From: an uncultured Coprococcus sp.
GTDB taxonomy: Bacteria; Bacillota; Clostridia; Lachnospirales; Lachnospiraceae
NCBI GenBank assembly: GCA_947626675.1
Contig: CANQTC010000006.1
Span: 62,001-126,000, forward strand
DNA: 64,000 bases
Reading direction: 5' to 3'
The notes beneath the pieces were generated by a model. That model searched no databases and was not told the DNA's origin. It worked only from the letters and a program-made list of their open reading frames with translations. Shown piece by piece: positions 35,610 through 44,328 of the stretch. Made by a program: the position numbers and the translations under genes. Within the stretch, counting starts at the first letter, position 1; every line of letters starts with the position of its first letter.

Positions 35610-38054
35610 TTAGCTGTTTGCAGAGAAAGCAGAAATCAATGCAATTGTCCGTTCCAATGCGTAGCATATTTTTTTATAATGGCATATATCATATTCCGAG
35701 AGAACAAGACCTTTCCTGTCCTTCAACCACTTTTGGAGAGGCTGATATCCGCCAACATAATATTCCCATAAGTTTTTCGGGATTCCATCAAATGCTTGCC
35801 TCTCGTTAATATAAACTTTACCATTGTTCCAGCGGACTCTCTCCACAAGGTTGTTGCCAGAATCTTGGAATAAGACATGTTCCGATTCTGCTGAATCAAT
35901 CAAACAATGTACAAGTCTAAGCTGACATCCATAGTTTGCATATTTTTTAAATTGACGGGCACTTCTTGGATAGGGTATCCGTGGAAACTCTATTTTAAGG
36001 AATTCACGGAATTTTGAGGTGTACTGTGAGTCATGCAAATACCCATACACATAGTCAAATAGCTCCAACGGTGAAAAAGTGCCATCACCACCATCTTCTG
36101 TCATTGTCATATGCGTGCATTCCTGTACTTTCTCAATGACAGAAGGCTTTAAATTAAGACCGCGCTTTAAATTCCCGAATGTATCGGTATATTTATAAAG
36201 AGGGAATAAATACTCGCTACCGATACTACCGGGACGCGACCATGCTCTCATGCATATTAGACTATTACAACAGAAAGCTGGAGGAGCATCCGAATCTTCA
36301 AATCCTCGTTTAACATATAATCCCCAATTATCGTGGAGCATATGCTGCATTGTCTGATATCCGGGCCGACTGATAATGGTCGGATCATAATAGATCCATT
36401 GGAAATCATAGGGACGATAAATAATAGGATATAGGTAACCATCATCATAAGTCTTATTCTTGATTTTTTCGGTCAGCTTATAACTGCTGGAATCTACGAC
36501 TCTATACTTTTTAACAAAAGCAGAATCATAGTTTCCTGAAAGAAGCCGTTTTTCTCGTTCCATGAGTGCCTGTTTGTCAATATCAATGAAGAGAGAATCT
36601 CTATCGGTTTTAATACCTGAGTTATTCAAATCAAATAGTTCCGTAAGTATGAAGCCCTTTTCATACTCAGTTTTTGCTGAGAAATCCTTTGGAGCGAAGA
36701 AATAATATGGTAAAACTGGATTTAGTGTGTTCCAATCCAAATCAAAGAAAGCAGTGCTGTTAAGCAGGTCGTATTTATCACATCGCAAACCGTATAAATC
36801 AAGATGGTGGATTGAAGCAAGGGCGGATGAACGCGATTTTTTCACGAAAATATTAATGCTTACCCCCTGTTGGATATCAAACACATTTTCATCCTTGCCA
36901 CCATCAGGTGCCACTTCATGTCGCTTTGAACTGCCATGAAGATCAACAATATAGATAGAGTCAAATGCCTTCAGCAATTCTAACCGCATCTGTCGATGGG
37001 TCACGCCATCCAAAAAGCTGTTGTTTGAGATATATGCAAGTATGCCGGTGCCAGATGCCTCGATTACGAACTGTCCGTACCGGATAAACTTTATGTAATC
37101 ATCATCCAGATTCAGTTTTTTCTCATTTAGTCCCTGCTTATAAGAGACGATTAAATCCTGAATCCATTCCCCTTTGTTTGAACTGCTGACGCTGTATGGA
37201 GGATTACCAAGCACTATGTTGATTCCATTATTCTTTTTTACAGCATTTGCTGAGACTGATTCAAGAGCAAGAGGGTCATCAAAAAGTGTAAGTTGCCCGT
37301 CTGCATTGCCCGGTTTTTCCAGTGTGTTAGTGAGGTAAACCTGAAGACGTTCATTTGCATCAAACAAATATCCGGTATCTTTCAGCACCATCGCCAGTTT
37401 CATGTGTGCAACGGCATATGGAGCCATCATAAGTTCAAAGCCGTTCAGTCTGGGAAGTAGATGCTTCGGCACATAATGATTCCATTCTGTCTGTATGCAA
37501 TCTTTACTCATGCCTTTTCTGGCTGAGCAAAAGTTATCATAAATCTGCAGAATAGTTTGGCGCAGGAATGTTCCTGTGCCTGTGGCGGGATCAAGTATCT
37601 GTATGGCAGGAACCTCCATCTCGTCTTCGACATCAGAACGGTAATATCCATCTACTCGCCGTTTACTCTGTCGGGTATACTTTATCTTTTTTGTTTCAGT
37701 TGAAGCAAGGCCATCTGCAATACCAAAATCGCGCCGCAGGATATCATCCACGGCTCTGACGATAAAGTTAACCACAGGCTGGGGCGTGTAATAAACGCCT
37801 CTTTGGACACGCTGCGATTTATCATATTCAGACAGAAACTCTTCATAAAAATGGATTACTGGGTCTTCACGGCCACCGCCTGTCTGCCTGTTAAAGTCCG
37901 TAATAATGGCATCCGTCCGGGTGTGAAGGAGCAGGTCGACAATATTTCCCACTTCCAATTCATCGAAAGACAGCTTGCTCTTGGCGCTGTTCGATCCGAG
38001 ACACTCCTGCAATAAGCCTTTTAAGAATGGGTTGGTGTTAGGTATGCATTCCAC
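35610..38054 (-). CDS. Type ISP-like N6-adenine DNA methyltransferase, C-terminal part after in-frame TAG
   Basis: 814 residues from a possible GTG at 38,054. It carries the adenine-methyltransferase core: motif I DPATGTGTFLRQTI and motif IV LGNPPYSVS, with the family's GVYYTPQPVVNFIVRAVDD ahead of them and a long target-recognition-type C-terminus. The upstream stop TAG (38,079-38,081) lies in the same frame, and the 24 bases between it and the GTG encode residues that continue the family sequence, so the two parts were one protein of about 1,092 residues. No strong ribosome site precedes the GTG. It may be inactive, made by readthrough, or made by restart. Confidence 0.85.
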   Translation of the reverse strand: MECIPNTNPFLKGLLQECLGSNSAKSKLSFDELEVGNIVDLLLHTRTDAIITDFNRQTGGGREDPVIHFYEEFLSEYDKSQRVQRGVYYTPQPVVNFIVRAVDDILRRDFGIADGLASTETKKIKYTRQSKRRVDGYYRSDVEDEMEVPAIQILDPATGTGTFLRQTILQIYDNFCSARKGMSKDCIQTEWNHYVPKHLLPRLNGFELMMAPYAVAHMKLAMVLKDTGYLFDANERLQVYLTNTLEKPGNADGQLTLFDDPLALESVSANAVKKNNGINIVLGNPPYSVSSSNKGEWIQDLIVSYKQGLNEKKLNLDDDYIKFIRYGQFVIEASGTGILAYISNNSFLDGVTHRQMRLELLKAFDSIYIVDLHGSSKRHEVAPDGGKDENVFDIQQGVSINIFVKKSRSSALASIHHLDLYGLRCDKYDLLNSTAFFDLDWNTLNPVLPYYFFAPKDFSAKTEYEKGFILTELFDLNNSGIKTDRDSLFIDIDKQALMEREKRLLSGNYDSAFVKKYRVVDSSSYKLTEKIKNKTYDDGYLYPIIYRPYDFQWIYYDPTIISRPGYQTMQHMLHDNWGLYVKRGFEDSDAPPAFCCNSLICMRAWSRPGSIGSEYLFPLYKYTDTFGNLKRGLNLKPSVIEKVQECTHMTMTEDGGDGTFSPLELFDYVYGYLHDSQYTSKFREFLKIEFPRIPYPRSARQFKKYANYGCQLRLVHCLIDSAESEHVLFQDSGNNLVERVRWNNGKVYINERQAFDGIPKNLWEYYVGGYQPLQKWLKDRKGLVLSEYDICHYKKICYALERTIALISAFSANS

Positions 38055-38078
38055 GGCTTCCGTGGCGCAGAAATCATC

Positions 38079-38888
38079 CTACGTACTGTCCATGCATCGA
38101 GCCGAGAAAAGGCCATATACCACGGTTTGGGCATACATATCCGCAAATTGCTGTTCTGTCATATCGTGGACGAGCGTATCCCTGAATTTTTCGTACAGTA
38201 GATGAACATATCCGTTTGCGGTTTCAATCTCCAGTGTAGTGAGAATGCGGTTTCGTATATTTTGTGCTTCTTCAGCCAGTCGAACGGTGAGGGTGTGGGC
38301 GTCCTGAATCGCCTGACGATATCTGGTCGTAAAGGCTGCGGCCCATGTATCGTGCCACGCGACCGTATCAGTAGGATCGGATGGCCATGCCAATTTAGAC
38401 AGCCTTTGCTCAAATACATTAATCTGGGTAAAATCTTCAACCGCAGGTTCGCAGGATATCATTTTGATTTGCGGGAGGCCCCTTTCGGCATCTTCAAAAT
38501 GTGCTATCCCAATTGTGGTTTTATTCCGTTCTCCCCATGTGCAGAGAAATAGCAGGTCTTTCTTATCCCAGACCGCATGGTCGGCATTGCGGCGAGCCGG
38601 GATTAATCCTGACAGGATTTTACGTAAAGCAGTTACTTCAAAGCGGGCGCTCTCAAAATTGACAAAGAAGATTCCCCAGCGCTGATCATCCACTAAAGGG
38701 CGCAGTTGTTTCAGGGACGTTATCTTGGCAAACGCCTCCTCCTTTAAGCCCAAATCCTCGGCTTCAAAATCATAGGTGATATCGTCAATGTCATAGTAAT
38801 CATCTGGATCAATGGCCCATCCGAGTTTTTCAGAAAAATAAGCCATCAACGACTCCATATCGTTTATCTTCCGTAGTTCCTGTGCCAT
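38079..38888 (-). CDS. Type ISP-like methyltransferase, N-terminal part, ends at in-frame TAG
   Basis: 269 residues ending YGLFSARCMDST and then TAG. This is the N-terminal helical region found fused ahead of the methyltransferase core in type ISP-like enzymes (RWGIFFVNFES near residue 70; a segment near 190-250 leading to EQQFADMYAQTVVYGLFSAR). The ATG at 38,888 is chosen because AAGGAGGTG lies six bases upstream. It starts 13 bases after the stop of the PLD-helicase. Alone it holds no methyltransferase motif. Confidence 0.8.
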   Translation of the reverse strand: MAQELRKINDMESLMAYFSEKLGWAIDPDDYYDIDDITYDFEAEDLGLKEEAFAKITSLKQLRPLVDDQRWGIFFVNFESARFEVTALRKILSGLIPARRNADHAVWDKKDLLFLCTWGERNKTTIGIAHFEDAERGLPQIKMISCEPAVEDFTQINVFEQRLSKLAWPSDPTDTVAWHDTWAAAFTTRYRQAIQDAHTLTVRLAEEAQNIRNRILTTLEIETANGYVHLLYEKFRDTLVHDMTEQQFADMYAQTVVYGLFSARCMDST

Positions 38889-38901
38889 GCTGCGCACCTC
38901 C

Positions 38902-41900
38902 TTAACATAATTCCATCCACGTTACCAGCCTCGGCCTTACTCCGAGTGGAGCCTGAACGGAACGCATATAATTTTTCTTTATATGAGATTCGATTGCTTT
39001 CCGGGCAGCAGTAAATCCGGCTTCATCCGTATGTAGCTTTCTTGGCTCGTCAGCATCGCATTGTATTGCTTTCCAGATATCATAAGTGGTTTCCATCACC
39101 TTATTTGTTTCTGGATCAAGGAGATACCAGCGATACCAACCATCCCCATCCGTCCACGTTCCATCTGTACGTTTCATCGGTAGTTCATAACAGAAGAAGA
39201 ATCCGTTGAATGTAGAAGCCTGTTTACCGGAATACATTTTCTTTGGCAGGGCATCCACAATATCCGGGTAGTCCGGTTGGGATGCCAAAAGTTCCTGATA
39301 GGCCAGAGCCATTTCCTCATCCCATGATGTTTCGCCTTCATACTGAGAATTAAACTCTCTCAGGGCGTCAAAATCATCCTCCGGGGTCAGCAGCTTTTTC
39401 CCCTCTATACCGAAGGTTTTAGAAATGCGGAGCGTCTTCTTAGACACTGTTTGATATAGGTTAAGAAGCTGCTCCAATTCGGTGGGAGGCAGAAAATTCC
39501 AATAATAGGCGTTTGCACGGTCAGCGGCAAGCTCCGGGTGGTCGGATAAAAGCCTCTCTTCAATTTCTGCATTGCGGCGGCGATCCACACGGCCTATGCG
39601 CTGCATGAGACGTACTGGATTCCAGTGTAACTCATAATTGATAAGACAGGATGCATCCTGTAAGTTCAATCCTTCGGCAAGAACGTCCGTGGCTATCAGG
39701 ATTTGGATTTCATCCTGCACATCTGCAGAACATGAATCATTGTAGTAAGGACTGAATCGGACTACCATATCGTGCCGATTACCCTTTGACTGTCCATCAA
39801 TTTCATACAGCCCTTCAAATCCGGCTTTCTGAAGCTCCCGGTAGATGTATTTTGCGGTGGAGCGGAATTCTGTAAAAATAATAACCTTTTTCCCCTTAAC
39901 TCGGTCATCCTCTGTCAGTATTCGTTTAAGTTCACGGATTTTATCATCCTTGCTGGAATCGAAGTCCATGATATCCTCGATAAATTCTGCCAGTACTTCC
40001 ATATCCAGAATCGTATCATCGAGCATGGAGCGGATATCAAAATCATCTGTGGTGAGGTGGTTTTCTTCCACGTCCCACACATAATCAGGCAGATCATCCT
40101 CCAATTCTTCCAGAGTGGATTGCATATTATTTTCTATAAAGGACTTTACATAGTCAATAACGTCAGCTTGTCGATTCAGAGTGCGCTCTATCAGCCTCTT
40201 GTTTCCTTCTTCCCGATAGTCATTTAGGAAAGTGTACAAGCGGAAATAAATACGGATACAGGTTTCTTCAAATGCAGCGATAGAGCTTTCAAACCGTTTC
40301 AGCAGAAGTTGCCGGATCAGATTAACTACCTGTTGCTGCCGTCCGGAAACCATCTCATCTATTTTTGTTTTATCTCCGATAAAGTACTCATCCTCATAGG
40401 GCGAATACACTGCCAGAGCAAGAATTGGCAGACTGCGTCCCGTTTCCTTATCTTTCCGATAGAAAGAATCCACAAAATCATCAATCAGCTTTCCATAGGA
40501 AATGCGCAGAGAATAATTGGCTACTGTGGGAGCCTGACGTATTGAGAATAATACTTTATCACCTTCAGCGGTTGAAAGGCTTTTTTTAACATAAGCGCGG
40601 CTGCGTTGTACCACCAGTTCGTTCACCAGAACATCGGCGCGGAAAATATCATCAGATACATCTACAGCGTCGGATACTTCCGTCCCGGTTTGGCGTTTCA
40701 GATCGGCTTCCATTTTCTTAAAATGGCCTGTGAGACTGTGGATACCCAATGGAGCAGGAGCAAAATAATCGTCCTGCCTATGGGTGAACAGTTCAATCAG
40801 GTGCTGCAGGTCTAAGAAGCTGTTATTGATTGGCGTGGCCGTGAGCATAAACATCTGTTTTTGATGCCCAGCAGCCATCATGTCAAACAGTTTCCGGTAG
40901 CGATTTGAGGAACGATTACGGAAATGGTGCGCTTCATCTATCACAACAATTTCGGCCTGTTCTTGAATCTGCCGCATAAGATTTTCATTCTTTTCCAGCA
41001 GGAGATCGCTGTGATTGATAATCTTAAAGGGGAAAAACCCCTCTAAAATTTCAGGTATGTATTTTTTGATGGTAGTTTCCCATACAGATACCCGTGCTGA
41101 AGCCGGAACAATCAGAACGACATTCTTGCGTTCCTTTTTCACAAACCTTTCAATGAGCATCATACCCACAAAGGTTTTTCCCAAGCCTACGCCATCGCAG
41201 AGGAACGCCCCAGAATAGCGGTTTGCAATTTCGACCATGCTGTTGTAACCGTCACGCTGGTATTGAGAGAGGCCCTGATATATTACAGAATCGTGTTGCT
41301 CCCACTCAGAGACCGTCTCTTCCCGGCTCTTGAAGAATTCGTACATGGAGCGCATATACACGTCATACGGGCTAAACTCTTTCACATGGTTCTCTACCAC
41401 CTGCAGGACAGCGGTAGTGATATCCTCACCTCGTTCCCAATGCTCATCAAACCATTTTTGCAGCTGATCCACGTCACTGCTGACCTGAACATTCAATTCT
41501 ATATTCTGTGTCAGCCCTGCTTTGGTAAAATTACTGGAACCTACAAGGGCATAGCCAGAGGGAACGTTCATTGCCTGAATAAACTGTTCCCGATACTCAT
41601 CCCGGAAATATGTAATATAGGTTTTTGCATGGAACTTGTTCTTGTCGAAAACTCGGCATTCTATCTTCCCGGATTTCATGGCATCTAAAATGGCCGGAAC
41701 ACCGACTAAGAATTCATTCCGCTCATGCTCAGCGTCAATGCTATCGTTGAAGTGGGAGAGCAACGTCTGGACTACCTTGTCGATCACGTCCTTCGTGCGC
41801 TTGGTTACCTCGTTGCCAAGTATGATACGGATTTTGTCGAGCTTCTGCCAGTGGGTGTCCAGCGCCAATAATCCGCCAATTTCAAGATAGCCGGTAGCTA

Positions 41901-42003
41901 TATCCATCTGTTTTGAAACTTTGCACCAGTCGATCAGGTATTCCTTAACCGATTGCTGCTCGGTGGAGTTATCCACTATGTACAAGTCATTATGTGGCAT
42001 CAT
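38902..42003 (-). CDS. PLD-nuclease domain fused to SNF2/DEAD-type helicase
   Basis: About 1,033 residues. Near residues 125-170 is a phospholipase D-type nuclease unit (KFHAKTYITYF and GSSNFTKAGLTQNIEL). It is followed by an SF2 helicase: Walker A CDGVGLGKTF near 275, DEAHHFRN near 362, LTATPINNS near 393, ATDVLAEGLNLQDA and QRIGRVDRR in the second RecA lobe. It should translocate on DNA and cut. AGGGAGG lies four bases before the ATG at 42,003; the reading frame overlaps the upstream gene by 14 bases. With the adjacent methyltransferase it forms a likely restriction or defence pair. Confidence 0.88.
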   Translation of the reverse strand: MMPHNDLYIVDNSTEQQSVKEYLIDWCKVSKQMDIATGYLEIGGLLALDTHWQKLDKIRIILGNEVTKRTKDVIDKVVQTLLSHFNDSIDAEHERNEFLVGVPAILDAMKSGKIECRVFDKNKFHAKTYITYFRDEYREQFIQAMNVPSGYALVGSSNFTKAGLTQNIELNVQVSSDVDQLQKWFDEHWERGEDITTAVLQVVENHVKEFSPYDVYMRSMYEFFKSREETVSEWEQHDSVIYQGLSQYQRDGYNSMVEIANRYSGAFLCDGVGLGKTFVGMMLIERFVKKERKNVVLIVPASARVSVWETTIKKYIPEILEGFFPFKIINHSDLLLEKNENLMRQIQEQAEIVVIDEAHHFRNRSSNRYRKLFDMMAAGHQKQMFMLTATPINNSFLDLQHLIELFTHRQDDYFAPAPLGIHSLTGHFKKMEADLKRQTGTEVSDAVDVSDDIFRADVLVNELVVQRSRAYVKKSLSTAEGDKVLFSIRQAPTVANYSLRISYGKLIDDFVDSFYRKDKETGRSLPILALAVYSPYEDEYFIGDKTKIDEMVSGRQQQVVNLIRQLLLKRFESSIAAFEETCIRIYFRLYTFLNDYREEGNKRLIERTLNRQADVIDYVKSFIENNMQSTLEELEDDLPDYVWDVEENHLTTDDFDIRSMLDDTILDMEVLAEFIEDIMDFDSSKDDKIRELKRILTEDDRVKGKKVIIFTEFRSTAKYIYRELQKAGFEGLYEIDGQSKGNRHDMVVRFSPYYNDSCSADVQDEIQILIATDVLAEGLNLQDASCLINYELHWNPVRLMQRIGRVDRRRNAEIEERLLSDHPELAADRANAYYWNFLPPTELEQLLNLYQTVSKKTLRISKTFGIEGKKLLTPEDDFDALREFNSQYEGETSWDEEMALAYQELLASQPDYPDIVDALPKKMYSGKQASTFNGFFFCYELPMKRTDGTWTDGDGWYRWYLLDPETNKVMETTYDIWKAIQCDADEPRKLHTDEAGFTAARKAIESHIKKNYMRSVQAPLGVRPRLVTWMELC

Positions 42004-42568
42004 GGTGCCTCCCTTCATTTGAAAACGTTCTGTATTTTCTATTTCTGCTCATAAGCGTATTTATTGATTCTCTTATAAATCTGCTTCCGACCACTCCGCT
42101 GCTCATTCCTCCTGCTGCAAACCGCTCAATGTAGACATATTCATCCCCGTCAGATGGAATGTGAAACTCGGCGGCAATATCCAGATACTTTTTCTGGAGA
42201 TAGCGCTCATCCATCGGCAGTTTGTCATAGGTGAATCGCCTTGCTGCAAATGCCCAGAAGAGCGGTGCGCCACGGCTTCCCCAAAATCCGGGATCAGAAA
42301 GGAATAGTTCGTAGCCATAGTGCTGCCCAGCCTCTGCGAATTTCAGGAACGGCATTCTTTCATTTAGGTCATTGAAGAGGCCCGGATTGTTTCTGATCTG
42401 CTCTGCCATATAGAGATAATGGTTATCTCCACAGCCGAGGGCGGCCTTTTCAAGACCGATAATGTCCCATCCATCAAAAAGCTGTCTGCCACAATCATCA
42501 AAGCAATCGTAGGCAGCTTGATGGTATAGAATGTCTTTGACAGTCAATTTTTCATAGGGTACTGGCAA
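41990..42568 (-). CDS. Unknown protein, first gene of the helicase-methyltransferase set
   Basis: 192 residues from a TTG at 42,568 that follows GGGAGGTG by six bases; an upstream GTG lies inside that ribosome site and is less likely. I recognise no domain. The sequence is soluble and aromatic-rich, with GFWGSRGAPLFWAFAARRF near the middle and an Arg-rich end. The 14-base overlap with the helicase gene argues for translational coupling and a shared system. It could be a specificity or regulatory factor, but this is only positional inference. Confidence 0.6.
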   Translation of the reverse strand: MPVPYEKLTVKDILYHQAAYDCFDDCGRQLFDGWDIIGLEKAALGCGDNHYLYMAEQIRNNPGLFNDLNERMPFLKFAEAGQHYGYELFLSDPGFWGSRGAPLFWAFAARRFTYDKLPMDERYLQKKYLDIAAEFHIPSDGDEYVYIERFAAGGMSSGVVGSRFIRESINTLMSRNRKYRTFSNEGRHHDAT

Positions 42569-42620
42569 ACAATTCACCTCCCGGATAAAGTTATCACACG
42601 GCGATTATTATGAAAGCGTA

Positions 42621-43025
42621 TTATTCGTCTGCAATTTCCACATCGATCTTTTCCCCGTCTGGCATTTCGACCGATACCGTGGATGCATCATCAAGCTGGA
42701 AGATCCAGACAACGTCCGCTGTCACGCCACTCTGAACACTCGCATCGCACTGGATATAACCTTCGGTCTTATCACCAGTCGGCACCAGCGGTGAAAGCTC
42801 TGTGCCATTTTGATATGCCTTGACAGTAAGATTATCGGCAGGGATAGCGCTTTCGGAAGTATTATTTGTGTATTTTGTGAATACAGCAACGCAGTCGTAT
42901 TGCTCAAACAGGGTGATACGACTGCTATCAACATACGACAAAGTATGTTCTGGTTCACTGTTTCCACAAGCGACCAGAGTGAACATTAGCATAATAGATA
43001 TTATTAGAGATAGTATCTTTTTCAC
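42621..43025 (-). CDS. Small lipoprotein, DUF5067-like
   Basis: 134 residues starting at GTG. A signal peptide with the lipobox LVAC (cysteine at residue 20) predicts lipid anchoring on the outer face of the membrane. The mature part is a single beta-rich domain of about 110 residues (FTKYTNNTSESAIPADNLTV), like DUF5067 immunity-type or stress lipoproteins of Firmicutes. It may be a phage moron that alters the host surface; that is inference. Confidence 0.7.
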   Translation of the reverse strand: MKKILSLIISIMLMFTLVACGNSEPEHTLSYVDSSRITLFEQYDCVAVFTKYTNNTSESAIPADNLTVKAYQNGTELSPLVPTGDKTEGYIQCDASVQSGVTADVVWIFQLDDASTVSVEMPDGEKIDVEIADE

Positions 43026-43038
43026 TGCATTGCACCTC

Positions 43039-43350
43039 TCATTCCTCTGTATCAGTTTCTATAATCCCAAAATCTATCAGAATATTTTCTGGTGCGTTCG
43101 GCGGCGATACTACACCACGAATCATGTAATCGTACCGTTTGACCTTAAAGAACGAGGGAATGTCCTCCGGAGCGTTTGCCCATGTGTGGCATTTTTCATA
43201 CTCCGGGGAATTAGAAAGTTCGTCATTTACAGCACGAATCAAGGCGGGGGTAACGTCAAATATATCCTTGCCATATTCAACGGCCACTAAAGTGTGCTGT
43301 TTTATTTGCTTATTCAGGTCTCCGAAAGACCGATACAGTTTGTACTTCAT
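43039..43350 (-). CDS. Hypothetical protein, 103 residues
   Basis: A soluble protein with no recognised domain. GGAAAGGAAA precedes the ATG. Its stop lies 13 bases before the lipoprotein gene, in the same direction, so they are probably co-transcribed. Codon use and base composition match the cargo region around it. Confidence 0.5.
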   Translation of the reverse strand: MKYKLYRSFGDLNKQIKQHTLVAVEYGKDIFDVTPALIRAVNDELSNSPEYEKCHTWANAPEDIPSFFKVKRYDYMIRGVVSPPNAPENILIDFGIIETDTEE

Positions 43351-43434
43351 CTATTTTCCTTTCCGTGCCTTCAGGCATTAAACTAACGGCAACCGTCCTC
43401 AGTTGATATTAAAGGGGCAACAAACGGTTAGTTA

Positions 43435-44010
43435 TTATTCTGTAAGTAAACGTCCATTATCATTCCATTCGCCATACATAATACCCGCTCTGGTATTATC
43501 TAAAAGTTTTTGTAATCGGCTCTGGAATAGTTGTGGTTGCTTTTTCTTAATTTGGATTGTATCAATCCTAACACGCTGATACAGTGGTGGAAACTTCTGA
43601 AAATTACTCCAAACTTCTGGTTCAGCTTGCAGTGCCTTCAAAATATCTCCATCAATTACAAAACCCTTCTCTGTCATATCCGGTAGCACAGCACGGCCAG
43701 CGTCTGTCATTCGTCCCAAACGCTCCATTCTACGACAGCGTTCTTTATTCAATTCAGACCACAGGCTTCCTTTTCTTCGAGGAGCTAATCTTTGCGCGGT
43801 AACACCATTATTCATTTTCTTCGTGGTACTATCAATCCAGCCAAAGCACATGGCTTCTTCTACCGCGTCAATGTACCAAAAAGTTTCGTTATCAACAGGC
43901 CGACCACGCTTGACGATAACCCAGCATTCGGTTTCTTTATCGTGATTTATTAGAAGCCACTGTCGCAGCTCATCTCGATTTTGAGCTTTCAATAAATTTC
44001 TAAATTCCAT
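43435..44010 (-). CDS. YdeI/OmpD-associated family protein
   Basis: 191 residues. Features match the YdeI family: an N-terminal LRQWLLINHDKETECWVIVKRG, the characteristic EEAMCFGWIDSTTKKM, and the Arg/Lys-rich RLAPRRKGSLWSELNKERCRRMERLG. Family members have been linked to resistance to membrane-active peptides in Bacillus and Salmonella, with unknown mechanism. It stands alone between small hypothetical genes in the cargo region. Confidence 0.85.
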   Translation of the reverse strand: MEFRNLLKAQNRDELRQWLLINHDKETECWVIVKRGRPVDNETFWYIDAVEEAMCFGWIDSTTKKMNNGVTAQRLAPRRKGSLWSELNKERCRRMERLGRMTDAGRAVLPDMTEKGFVIDGDILKALQAEPEVWSNFQKFPPLYQRVRIDTIQIKKKQPQLFQSRLQKLLDNTRAGIMYGEWNDNGRLLTE

Positions 44011-44046
44011 TTGTTCAATCTCCGCAAATAGCGATTTGCTTCGCTG

Positions 44047-44319
44047 TTAAGCTACTTTGCGTTCTACAAACCAGCGTCCTATATTGTTCCCGGTGAGAGA
44101 GCTATTCCGCTCGAAGAACAGATAACTCTGCTGACCATTGATCCAAACCGTATAGCGGTCACCCTGACCACCAGCTTTCATGGCTGCGGCCTGACGGATG
44201 TCGCTGATGCGGTCAATTTCATATTTGTGTCCATCTTCCCATGTGATCAGTCGTGGTAGCATCACTCCGTCCTTACGGAAACTCACCACAACATCCACAT
44301 AAACTTTTATATCGTTCAT
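44047..44319 (-). CDS. Hypothetical protein, 90 residues
   Basis: A compact protein with several predicted beta-strands (IKVYVDVVVSF, RYTVWINGQQSYLFFE). AAGGAGGAG precedes the ATG. Small proteins of this look are frequent near the repressor and polymerase genes of clostridial elements; no function is known to me. Confidence 0.5.
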   Translation of the reverse strand: MNDIKVYVDVVVSFRKDGVMLPRLITWEDGHKYEIDRISDIRQAAAMKAGGQGDRYTVWINGQQSYLFFERNSSLTGNNIGRWFVERKVA

Positions 44320-44328
44320 GGCTCCTCC

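Noticed and set aside
35610-38888. Frameshift in the methyltransferase gene
   Set aside because: Both halves are in the same frame; the break is a single TAG codon, not an indel.
38902-42003. DISARM system
   Set aside because: PLD and SNF2 parts and a methyltransferase are present, but no DrmA or DrmB (DUF1998) genes are visible.
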